From contig CAKOXK010000011.1 in the NCBI GenBank assembly GCA_934130085.1, positions 1 through 51,438 on the forward strand: a stretch of 51,438 bases of DNA, given 5' to 3'. The position numbers and the translations under genes were made by a program. The notes under the pieces were generated by a model. That model was not told the origin of the DNA and made no database searches. It was given only the letters and a program-made list of their open reading frames with translations. The stretch is from an uncultured Clostridia bacterium (GTDB taxonomy: Bacteria > Bacillota > Clostridia > TANB77 > CAG-508). Positions 32,862-40,247 of the stretch are shown here, piece after piece; the stretch's first letter is position 1, and the number at the start of each line of letters is the position of its first letter.

Positions 32862-33098
32862 ATGAAAGAAAAAAATAATGAAAAAGAAATCAAATTTGAA
32901 GATGCAATGAAAAGATTAGAGGAGATTGCTAATGAATTAGAGAAAGATGATTTAACATTAGATGATTCAATTGCAAAATTTGAAGAAGGAATGAACTTGT
33001 CAAAAAAATGTAAACAAATGCTTGACAGTGCAGAAAAGAAGATAACTATTTTAATTGGAAATAAGGAAGATGAGTTTAATATTCAAAAAGATGAATAA
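32862..33098 (+). CDS. xseB: Exodeoxyribonuclease VII small subunit
   Basis: The 78-residue coiled-coil helical hairpin binds the helical tail of XseA in several copies and is needed for activity. FEDAMKRLEEIANELEKDDL, TLDDSIAKFEEGMNLSKKC and MLDSAEKKI are the typical order. GGAGAGG precedes the ATG. It is placed directly after xseA. Confidence 0.96.
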   Translation: MKEKNNEKEIKFEDAMKRLEEIANELEKDDLTLDDSIAKFEEGMNLSKKCKQMLDSAEKKITILIGNKEDEFNIQKDE

Positions 33099-33236
33099 TA
33101 ATTAACAAAGACAACAGAGTTTTTATTATATAAGGAAAATATAAAGAAGTAATTAGCAGGGCTACTACTAACTATAAATAAAGACATTGATAGATGCGAA
33201 AAAAATAATATATAATTATGGAAGGAATAAACAAGA

Positions 33237-33662
33237 ATGAATGAATTTGTTATAGAATACAAATATTTAATAGTACCGATGATATCATGGCTTGGAATAC
33301 AATTGTTTAAATTGTTATATGATAGATTTGAAACTAAAAAATGGCACTTTGAAAGATTTATTGGAGCAGGAGGAATGCCAAGTTCTCACTCAGCAGTTGT
33401 GGTATCACTAGCAACTCTTGTTGGAAGAAACTGCGGAACAAATTCTCCGATATTTGCTGTCAGTGCAATAGTTGCATTAATTACAATGTATGATGCAGCA
33501 GGTGTTAGAAGAGCAGTCGGAAAACAAGCAAGAGTATTAAACAACATACTTAGCAACCAAAATCTATCAGGTGCAGAAAAGTTACAAGAGATGACAGGTC
33601 ACACACCAATACAAGTGTTGGCTGGAGCACTTATAGGTCTTATGGTAGGATTCATAGTATAA
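33237..33662 (+). CDS. Divergent PAP2 family membrane protein (DUF212)
   Basis: The 141-residue membrane protein is related to acid phosphatase/vanadium-dependent haloperoxidases. It retains the phosphatase-like GAGGMPSSHSAVVVSLATLV near residue 41 (short form GGMPSSHSA) and the second-motif region YDAAGVRRAVGKQA. The closing TGHTPIQVLAGALIGLMVG is also conserved. The role of this subfamily is not established; a lipid-phosphate phosphatase activity is an inference. A GGAAGGAAT site lies 10 bases upstream. Confidence 0.9.
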   Translation: MNEFVIEYKYLIVPMISWLGIQLFKLLYDRFETKKWHFERFIGAGGMPSSHSAVVVSLATLVGRNCGTNSPIFAVSAIVALITMYDAAGVRRAVGKQARVLNNILSNQNLSGAEKLQEMTGHTPIQVLAGALIGLMVGFIV

Positions 33663-33865
33663 AAATAGAACAGTTAATGGAAAAATTCTTATTAAGAATA
33701 TTTGCATATAACTTATAATTAAATGGTTTATTATTTATAATTTAAATTATCTAATTATTTAATTATGTTGTTTATTATAATAATGATTGTGCATAAAATA
33801 GTAAAAGAGCAAAGAATGAAATCAAACAAGCATATAAATTTTAATGTAAAATAGAGGTGATTATG

Positions 33866-35530
33866 ATGGAAGATATTGATATTGCAAGAAATTCAAATTT
33901 GAAAAAGATAAACGAAATAACAGAGAAGCTAAATATACCGGAAGAATATATTGACCAGTATGGTAAATATAAAGCAAAAATATCTTATAAATATTTAGAA
34001 AAGATTAAAAATAATGAAGATGGCAAGTTAATACTTGTTACATCAATAAACCCAACACCTCTTGGAGAAGGAAAAACAACAGCCTCAATTGGAATTGAAG
34101 ATGGATTATGTAAAATAGGAAAAAAGTCAATCTTAACATTAAGAGAACCTTCACTTGGACCAGTATTTGGAATCAAAGGAGGTGCTACTGGAGGCGGACA
34201 TTCTCAAGTAGCTCCAATGGAAGATATAAACTTGCATTTTACTGGAGACATACATGCAGTAACAAGTGCTAACAATTTATTAAGTGCATTAATTGACAAT
34301 CACATTTTCCATGGAAATGAAAAAAGAATAGAAAAGGTTACATGGAAAAGATGTATAGACTTGAATGATAGAGAACTTAGAAAAGTTGAAGTAGGACTAT
34401 CAAATGATAAAAATATGAAATCAAGAGAAGATGGATTTGACATAAGTGTTGCTTCAGAAATTATGGCAATTTTATGCTTAGCCAAAGATTTACAAGACTT
34501 AAAAAGAAGAATTGGAAACATAATTATAGGATATGATGCAGATGGAAAAGCGGTAACTTGCAAAGATATACATGCACAAGGAAGTTTAACTGTACTATTA
34601 AAAGATGCGATAAACCCTAATATAGTACAAACATTAGAAAATAATCCTGTAATGATACATGGAGGTCCATTTGCAAACATTGCTCATGGATGCAATAGTC
34701 TAATTGCAACGAAAATGGCTTTAAAGATGGCAGATTATGTAGTAACAGAAGCGGGCTTTGGAGCAGATTTAGGAGCAGAAAAGTTTATAAATATAAAGTG
34801 TAGAAAACTCGGAAAAGTTCCAGATGCTGTAGTAATAGTTGCAACACTTAGAGCAATCAAGTATCATGGAATGAAAAGCGAAGATGCTGAATATTCTGAA
34901 AACTTAGAAAAAGATGTAATAATTAAGGGATTGCAAAATTTAAGAAAACATATTTCAAACATGAAAAATTTTGGACTTAATGTGATAGTAGCAATAAACA
35001 AATTTGAAAATGATAGTGAAGAAGAATTAGAATTTTTGAAAGAAGAAATAAAAAAAGAATGTGATGTAAGTATTCTTGATAATTGGAAAAATGGTTCAGC
35101 TGGCTCAATTGAACTTGCAAACAAGTTAGTTCAAATCAGCAGTAATGAAAGTAAGTTAGCCTTTACATATAATTTAGATGATAAAATTGAAGATAAGATC
35201 AAGAAAATATCAACAAAAATCTATGGAGCAGATGGAGTAGAATATTCAGAAGAAGCAATAAAAGAGATAAATAAATTACAAGAAGACGAAGAAGCAAAAA
35301 AAGCCCCAATCTGTATGGCAAAAACACAATATTCTTTAACAGATGACCCTAAAAAAATTGACGAATACAATAATTTCAAAATACATGTACAAGATGTTGA
35401 ATACAAAGCCGGAGCAGAATTCATAGTTGTAAAAACAGGAAAAATCATGACAATGCCAGGACTCCCTAAAAAGCCAGCTGCTGAAAAAATAGATATAGAC
35501 ATTGACGGAAATATAATCGGAATATTCTAA
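33866..35530 (+). CDS. fhs: Formate--tetrahydrofolate ligase
   Basis: The 554-residue enzyme is the normal length for the family. It makes 10-formyl-THF from formate, ATP and THF, an entry to the C1 pool and the methyl branch of the Wood-Ljungdahl pathway in acetogens. The P-loop TPLGEGKTTASIG is near residue 66, PSLGPVFGIKGGATGGGHSQ (short form GIKGGATGGG) near 100 and the EAGFGADLGAEKF block near 295. Family start MxDIxIA fits ATG 33866, with GAGGTG 6 bases upstream; an ATG directly before it at 33863 is closer. No other folate gene is adjacent. Confidence 0.96.
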   Translation: MEDIDIARNSNLKKINEITEKLNIPEEYIDQYGKYKAKISYKYLEKIKNNEDGKLILVTSINPTPLGEGKTTASIGIEDGLCKIGKKSILTLREPSLGPVFGIKGGATGGGHSQVAPMEDINLHFTGDIHAVTSANNLLSALIDNHIFHGNEKRIEKVTWKRCIDLNDRELRKVEVGLSNDKNMKSREDGFDISVASEIMAILCLAKDLQDLKRRIGNIIIGYDADGKAVTCKDIHAQGSLTVLLKDAINPNIVQTLENNPVMIHGGPFANIAHGCNSLIATKMALKMADYVVTEAGFGADLGAEKFINIKCRKLGKVPDAVVIVATLRAIKYHGMKSEDAEYSENLEKDVIIKGLQNLRKHISNMKNFGLNVIVAINKFENDSEEELEFLKEEIKKECDVSILDNWKNGSAGSIELANKLVQISSNESKLAFTYNLDDKIEDKIKKISTKIYGADGVEYSEEAIKEINKLQEDEEAKKAPICMAKTQYSLTDDPKKIDEYNNFKIHVQDVEYKAGAEFIVVKTGKIMTMPGLPKKPAAEKIDIDIDGNIIGIF

Positions 35531-35549
35531 AACAAAAATGTATGAAACA

Positions 35550-35645
35550 AAAAATAAAAATAATACAAACTAAGATAAACAAAAAATAAAAAGAGTAAAA
35601 ACTAAAATAAACGAAAAATAAAAATAGTAAGAACTAAAATAAATA
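35550..35645 (+). repeat. Three exact-period 32-bp tandem repeats
   Basis: Units begin at 35550, 35582 and 35614, each starting AAAAATAAAAA and carrying a central ACTAA(A/G)ATAAA. Only a handful of positions differ between units. No stop-free frame with a start uses them. They occupy the fhs-sleB gap, before the terminator at 35713. There are no spacers, so this is not a CRISPR array. Confidence 0.85.
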
Positions 35646-35712
35646 AAAAAATAATGAATAGATACTAACAGAAAAATGTTTGATAAATAAATATAGTATA
35701 AAATAAGTATAA

Positions 35713-35752
35713 AAAACCTCGTTTGGGAAATAATCTTCCTAAGTGAGGTTTT
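35713..35752 (+). terminator. Hairpin terminator between fhs and sleB
   Basis: A 17-bp stem: AAAACCTCGTTTGGGAA (35713-35729) pairs with TTCCTAAGTGAGGTTTT (35736-35752), with three G.U pairs and loop ATAATC. The T-run is only four long but A/T flanks both sides, so it may act in both directions. It lies 180 bases after the fhs stop and 25 before sleB. Confidence 0.7.
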
Positions 35753-35777
35753 AATTATAGAAAGGAATAAATTCCTT

Positions 35778-36464
35778 ATGAAAAACAGATATAAGGTTAT
35801 CATTTTGATAGTACTATCATTAATATTTTTTTTAGGATATAATTTATCAATTAAATCACAAGTTTCATTTGCACTTTCAAAATATGGTTCAAGAGGACAA
35901 GAAGTAAAAACAATACAAACAAAATTAAAGAATTGGGGCTATTATAGTGGAGGTATTGATGGAATATATGGTAGCGGAACATTAAAAGCAGTAAAGAAAT
36001 TTCAACAAAAAAATGGCTTGAATGCAGATGGAATAGCAGGAACAAAAACATTACAAGCTATGGGTATATTTAATTCATCGGGCTCATCTGGCTCGTCAAC
36101 AGGAAGCAATAGTTCATCATCACTTAACTTAATATCTAGATTTGTATATGCTGAATCAAGGGGTGAGCCATACCAGGGTCAGGTTGCGGTTGCAGCTGTT
36201 ATATTAAATAGAGTAAAAGATTCGAGATTTCCAAACACTGTATCTGGAGTTGTATACCAGTCAGGAGCATTTACATGCGTAACAGATGGTCAAATAAATC
36301 TATCGCCAAATAATACTGCAAAAAAAGCAGCTCAAGATGCAATGAACGGATGGGATCCAAGCCTAGGAGCAGTTTACTATTTTAACCCTAATACAGCAAC
36401 AAGCAAATGGATCTGGTCTAGACCAATGACAATAAAGATTGGAAAGCATAGGTTTTGTAAATAG
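35778..36464 (+). CDS. sleB: Spore cortex-lytic enzyme SleB-type (peptidoglycan-binding domain plus Hydrolase_2)
   Basis: The 228-residue secreted protein has a signal peptide (about 1-33). A peptidoglycan-binding domain of the PG_binding_1 type follows (about 37-95, GSRGQEVKTIQTKLKNWGYY and GIYGSGTLKAVKKFQ). A Gly/Ser linker (97-115) leads to a Hydrolase_2 domain with catalytic Glu in YAESRGEPY near residue 125. SleB is a lytic transglycosylase that degrades muramic-lactam cortex during germination. Its usual partner ypeB is not next to it. The gene starts 25 bases after a terminator hairpin, so its promoter must be inside or before the hairpin. Confidence 0.92.
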   Translation: MKNRYKVIILIVLSLIFFLGYNLSIKSQVSFALSKYGSRGQEVKTIQTKLKNWGYYSGGIDGIYGSGTLKAVKKFQQKNGLNADGIAGTKTLQAMGIFNSSGSSGSSTGSNSSSSLNLISRFVYAESRGEPYQGQVAVAAVILNRVKDSRFPNTVSGVVYQSGAFTCVTDGQINLSPNNTAKKAAQDAMNGWDPSLGAVYYFNPNTATSKWIWSRPMTIKIGKHRFCK

Positions 36465-36499
36465 CAATATGTGATAAAAAAATTTTATAATTTATAATA

Positions 36500-36531
36500 A
36501 AGAGATGCTGATAAATAAATCAGCATCTCTT
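36500..36531. terminator. Bidirectional terminator between convergent genes
   Basis: AAGAGATGCTGAT (36500-36512) and ATCAGCATCTCTT (36519-36531) form a perfect 13-bp stem with a 6-nt loop. It lies between the sleB stop and the stop of the minus-strand gene. A/T-rich text lies on both sides, with no long T-run. Confidence 0.75.
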
Positions 36532-36557
36532 CTAATTTCCGTACAGATTAAAAGAAA

Positions 36558-36908
36558 TTATACTATGTCATTGATATCAGAAATATAAATGACTGAAACT
36601 ACTCTCTTATCCTCAGAAACAAAGTGACAGTTATAAAGAGCCACATTATCTGTTTCAAAAACAAGAGAATATTTTTCAAATAATTTCAAGGTTCTCTCTT
36701 TACTATTAGTAAACCAATAGCTTGCAGAATCTGTTGGCAACTGCGAATCAAGCACCGTTTCAATATCATTCTTCATGACATTTAAGGCATTAACCACACT
36801 CTGTGGCGGATCATGCTTAAGCCGAAGATCAAAATAATCTGGAAACCGATGAAGAAAAACATTTGCCTCCGGGTAATCTGCAATCTTCTTAATCTGTGCT
36901 ACACTCAT
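36558..36908 (-). CDS. Hypothetical protein of atypical composition
   Basis: The 116-residue soluble protein (start MSVAQIKKIADYPEANVFLH) has no membrane segment and no motif I recognise. It contains an RFPDYFDLRLKHDPPQSV segment, then a helix-rich middle and a C-terminal strand region ending VVSVIYISDINDIV. GGAGGGG lies 6 bases before ATG 36908. Codon use is clearly richer in G and C (GCC, CCG, CTG, CGG) than in neighbouring genes. That suggests recent transfer or a different origin. It has its own promoter at 36963. Confidence 0.75.
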   Translation of the reverse strand: MSVAQIKKIADYPEANVFLHRFPDYFDLRLKHDPPQSVVNALNVMKNDIETVLDSQLPTDSASYWFTNSKERTLKLFEKYSLVFETDNVALYNCHFVSEDKRVVSVIYISDINDIV

Positions 36909-36962
36909 ATTGAGCCCCTCCATGGAAATTAATCCTGAAACTAAATAACAGTGACAAATTCC

Positions 36963-36990
36963 ATTATAACATATAAAACGAAAATATCAA
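36963..36990 (-). promoter_or_regulatory. SigA-type promoter of the atypical hypothetical gene
   Basis: On the minus strand TTGATA (36985-36990) and TATAAT (36963-36968) are 16 bases apart, about 55 bases before the start codon at 36908. Confidence 0.65.
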
Positions 36991-37081
36991 GACAAAATTG
37001 AGAAATGGTTTACAAAAATGATTTTAATTGTAATAATATTAGAAAAGCGTAAAGCAATAAGAAAACAAAAAGAAGAAGATA

Positions 37082-37119
37082 AAAAAAGGAACTGTAGAAT
37101 TAAATTTTACAGTTCCTTC
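37082..37119 (-). terminator. Rho-independent terminator (minus strand)
   Basis: AAGGAACTGTA (37087-37097) and TACAGTTCCTT (37109-37119) form a perfect 11-bp stem. On the minus strand it is followed by a run of T (A-run at 37082-37088 on +). It may end both the candidate small RNA and the tRNA-Thr transcript that comes from the right. Confidence 0.85.
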
Positions 37120-37152
37120 GATTAATTTGTGTGAGGAAATATCATTTCCTGC
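37082..37152 (-). ncRNA. Candidate small RNA with own promoter and terminator
   Basis: A minus-strand promoter ends at 37159. About 7 bases later a transcript would begin GTGCAGGAAATG. It would contain a small hairpin GGAAAT/ATTTCC (near 37132-37150). It would end at the strong terminator AAGGAACTGTA/TACAGTTCCTT (37087-37119) with a seven-T tail (37082-37088). The predicted RNA is about 70 nt and has no start codon with a ribosome binding site. It could also be a prematurely terminated leader for the gene at 36558. Confidence 0.5.
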
Positions 37153-37158
37153 ACTTTT

Positions 37159-37187
37159 ATTTTATACATTGTTTCGTTAATTGTCAA
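37159..37187 (-). promoter_or_regulatory. SigA-type promoter of the candidate small RNA
   Basis: Minus-strand TTGACA (37182-37187) and TAAAAT (37159-37164) are separated by exactly 17 bases. It lies between tRNA-Thr and the terminator, so it serves neither as the tRNA promoter nor obviously as the promoter of the protein gene further on. Confidence 0.7.
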
Positions 37188-37223
37188 TATAATATTTACT
37201 AATTTAACAAATAACAAATAATA

Positions 37224-37299
<76 letters not shown>

Positions 37300-37667
37300 A
37301 AATCAAAACTATTATAACATAAAAAAATATTTTAGCAATATAAAATATCAAGATTTTTCAACAATTGAAAACATGACAAGTGAAAACAAAATAATTTACT
37401 ATTAACTGTTTAGAACTAATAATTATTGAAAATGCTATGTTAGACTATATTTTTGCATACTATGCAAGCTAATGAGGTATTTTAAACAATATAATATTTA
37501 TGCTTGATGTTTTTTTATAATCTGATGCAACTTATTCTTGTTACAGTTACTTTAAACCGCAAAGATTATTGTTGATGATTTTTTTACACCATGATACATT
37601 ATAAAAAAATATGATTAAATGCGATTAGTAGATACTAAGAAATAATAAGTTAAGAGACGGAGAAAAA
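37300..37667. other. Intergenic region upstream of the pilin-like gene
   Basis: This gap holds an end fragment of the palindromic element (TATTTTAAACAATATAAT, 37479-37496) and a perfect dyad TTGCATA/TATGCAA (37453-37467). It also holds a weak promoter pair, TTGATG (37572) and TACATT (37595), 17 bases apart in front of the gene at 37668. No open frame is supported. Confidence 0.5.
37480..37500 (+). repeat. Interspersed palindromic element, terminal fragment (R7)
   Basis: The right terminal repeat TTTTAAACAATATAATATTT is present without the rest of the element. It is in the same orientation as the copy at 18390. Confidence 0.5.
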
Positions 37668-39119
37668 ATGAGTTATAAAAAAATAAGTTCTGCAAAAGGG
37701 GAAGGTGGAATTACTTTACTTGCTTTAGTTGTGACAATTGTTGTTATGTTGATTTTGGCAGGAATTACGTTAAATATGTCAATTGACAATAATGGAGTAA
37801 TAGGAAAAGCTGAAGAGGCAAGAAATTTGTATTTAAATGCAAGTGATGATGAGCAAGAAGGGTTTAACAGAATAAAAGAGATTGCAGAGAGAGTACATAA
37901 TAATGTGACACAGGGTGATACAGCATCTGATGATGTTCAGCAACAATGTGAGATTACATTTGAAGGAAATGGTGGAATAGGAAATATTTCATCAATTCAT
38001 GTAAAAAAAGGAGAACAAATATCTTTACCTGCTAATCAGTTTGAAAGAGCATACTATACTTTCAAGGGTTGGAGCACTTCAAGAGATGGTAGTGGTGTGG
38101 CATATAAGCCAGCTACTGTAATGAAGATAACTGCGGACGTAACATTTTATGCTCAATGGGAGAAAAATAAGGTAACAGTATCATTTAATGCTAATGGTGG
38201 TTCTGGTACAATGGATTCAATAAGTGTTGATCAATCTGAGACAGCCACATTGCCACAGAATGAATTTACAAAAATCGGTTATGTATTTAAGGAATGGAAT
38301 ACAACTCAAGATGGAAGTGGAGTAGCTTATCAAAATGGACAAGCTACAGAGGTATACGAAGATTTATCTTTATATGCAATGTGGAGCGTAAAAACATATA
38401 CAATAACTTATGATTTAAATGGAGGAGAGGCTTCTGGTAATCCAACGTCATTTGATATTAATACTAATACTTTTACATTGAATAATCCTACAAAAGCAAA
38501 TTATAATTTCTTAGGATGGACTGGTTCAAACAGTACAACACCAGAGTTAACAGTTACAATTGATAAAGGTAGTATTGGTGATAGATATTACAAAGCAAAT
38601 TTTGGAACAAGTAGAGTTATAACTGCAAAGATTTCACGTTATTGTACAAGGTATAATACCGGTGGATATAATGATGCTTCTTGTACTATGAATATTGTAC
38701 CTGCAAATTCAGCAACTTTAAATGGTTCACTTGCTTTTTCTGGGGCACAATATCAAGGTGGAGATGGAGGCTCAAGGTCATTAACAATTGGTTCATGGAC
38801 CACAACAACAACAACGGCCACAATATATGGAACAATGTATGTTTACCATGGTTCATACTGTGGTGGTGCAGCGGTTGGAGAATTATCATTCTCAAATCTA
38901 CCTGCCAAAACTACAATGACTGTAAGCAATATATCTTCTGGAGGAGGAGATTCAAGAACTGAAATGTATTATATAAAAAACAATCAAAAAACTTCATACA
39001 CAACAACAGCAGATAATGAAACAGTAACACTCTATATGTACTATTATCGTGGAGATGAAGCTAGCAAAGGCACATCATCAATGGATTATAGAATTGATTT
39101 ACCAACTGTTTGGCAATAA
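37668..39119 (+). CDS. Pilin-like surface protein with InlB-type (Flg_new) repeats
   Basis: The 483-residue protein starts with a basic leader and GEGGITLLALVVTIVVMLIL, a type IV prepilin-like cleavage site (after Gly14) and a long hydrophobic helix (15-38). Three Listeria-Bacteroides/InlB B-type repeats follow (about 93-165, 168-235, 243-312). Each has a Gly-Gly turn, a KGW/KEW/LGW core and a YAQW-like end. A Ser/Thr/Gly-rich C-terminal domain (315-483) with several Cys is not recognised. The pilin Glu at +5 is missing (Ala). GACGGAGAA precedes the ATG. It probably forms a surface adhesin or minor pilin; no pilus assembly genes are nearby. Confidence 0.75.
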   Translation: MSYKKISSAKGEGGITLLALVVTIVVMLILAGITLNMSIDNNGVIGKAEEARNLYLNASDDEQEGFNRIKEIAERVHNNVTQGDTASDDVQQQCEITFEGNGGIGNISSIHVKKGEQISLPANQFERAYYTFKGWSTSRDGSGVAYKPATVMKITADVTFYAQWEKNKVTVSFNANGGSGTMDSISVDQSETATLPQNEFTKIGYVFKEWNTTQDGSGVAYQNGQATEVYEDLSLYAMWSVKTYTITYDLNGGEASGNPTSFDINTNTFTLNNPTKANYNFLGWTGSNSTTPELTVTIDKGSIGDRYYKANFGTSRVITAKISRYCTRYNTGGYNDASCTMNIVPANSATLNGSLAFSGAQYQGGDGGSRSLTIGSWTTTTTTATIYGTMYVYHGSYCGGAAVGELSFSNLPAKTTMTVSNISSGGGDSRTEMYYIKNNQKTSYTTTADNETVTLYMYYYRGDEASKGTSSMDYRIDLPTVWQ

Positions 39120-39255
39120 AATTTATTTTTTAATAAGTTAAATGACCGATAAGTAAAAAAGCTTTACAAGAATGGGCTTCTGTGTTTATAAATAAGTATT
39201 GCAAATATTACAAAATTATGTTAAATTATAATGGATTAAAACTTAGGAGAATTTT

Positions 39256-40137
39256 ATGGGATTTTTTGATAAACTAAAAAAAGGCCTTGAAAAAACTAAA
39301 ATATCACTTGGGTTTACAAAAGTTGATGAAGAGTTACTTGATACTTTAGAAGAAGAACTAATAATGGCCGATGTTGGACTTGAAACATCTGAAGAAATAA
39401 TAGCTAAATTGAAAGAAAAAATAAAAAAGGAAAAAGTAGTTGAACCTGATGAGGTAAAGAAAGAAATTAAAAATATTGTCTTGGAAACCTTTAATGAAAA
39501 TTCAAGTTCTCTTAACCTAGAAGGAAAGCCAGCCGTTATATTAATGATTGGTGTAAATGGAGCAGGAAAAACTACTTCAATTGGAAAAATTGCTTATAAA
39601 TTAAAAAATGAAGGTAAAAAAGTAATAGTAGCTGCAGGCGATACTTTTAGAGCAGCAGCTGTTGAACAACTTGAGGAGTGGACAAAAAGAGCAGGAGTAG
39701 AAATAGTAAAGGGTCAAGAAAATCAAGATCCATCATCCGTAATATTTGAAGCTTGCAAAAGAGCTAAAGAGGAAAATGCTGATGTTCTAATATGTGATAC
39801 AGCTGGAAGACTACAAAATAAAAAATATTTAATGGAAGAATTAAAAAAGATGAAAAGGGTAATTGATAGAGAATTACCAGAATCATCAAAGGAAACCATC
39901 TTAGTATTAGATGCTTCTACAGGCCAAAATGCTATATCACAAGTTGAAGCTTTTAAGGATTGTACTGGAATTACAGGTTTAATTGTTACTAAGCTCGATG
40001 GAACATCAAAAGGTGGAATTGTTATAAGACTTGTAAAAGAAAATAAGATTCCTGTTAAATATATTGGTGTTGGTGAAAAGATTGATGATATGGAAGAGTT
40101 TAATGGTGAAGATTTTGTAAATGCCATATTTGATTAA
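39256..40137 (+). CDS. ftsY: Signal recognition particle receptor FtsY
   Basis: The 293-residue SRP-GTPase consists of the NG domains only, without the acidic A domain of E. coli FtsY, as in many Gram-positives. The N domain (about 1-90) has EELIMADVGLETSEEI (short form LIMADVGLE). The G domain has P-loop GVNGAGKTTSIGK near 100, DTFRAAAVEQLEEW near 132, DTAGRLQNKKYLMEEL near 182 and TKLDGTSKGG near 247. AGGAGA precedes the ATG. FtsY docks SRP-ribosome complexes at the SecYEG translocon. The genes for ffh and the SRP RNA are not in the window. Confidence 0.97.
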   Translation: MGFFDKLKKGLEKTKISLGFTKVDEELLDTLEEELIMADVGLETSEEIIAKLKEKIKKEKVVEPDEVKKEIKNIVLETFNENSSSLNLEGKPAVILMIGVNGAGKTTSIGKIAYKLKNEGKKVIVAAGDTFRAAAVEQLEEWTKRAGVEIVKGQENQDPSSVIFEACKRAKEENADVLICDTAGRLQNKKYLMEELKKMKRVIDRELPESSKETILVLDASTGQNAISQVEAFKDCTGITGLIVTKLDGTSKGGIVIRLVKENKIPVKYIGVGEKIDDMEEFNGEDFVNAIFD

Positions 40138-40215
40138 AATAAAACAACCTGACGAATGATAAAGTAATTATAAGACAAAGAATATTGTAAATAATAATCT
40201 GCATAACTTTTTAGA

Positions 40216-40247
40216 AAGGAGTGTATGTTACACATACAAATTAAATG
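40216..40247 (+). promoter_or_regulatory. Ribosome binding site with a spacer hairpin before the UPF0182 gene
   Basis: AAAGGAG ends at 40221, 23 bases before ATG 40245, which is normally too far. Between them TGTATG (40222-40227) and CATACA (40233-40238) can form a 6-bp hairpin with a 5-nt loop. If it folds, the effective spacing shrinks to about 6 bases. Confidence 0.55.

Noticed and set aside
35550..35645. Tandem 32-bp repeats as a possible CRISPR array
   Set aside because: The units follow each other without unique spacers, are not palindromic and no cas gene is present.
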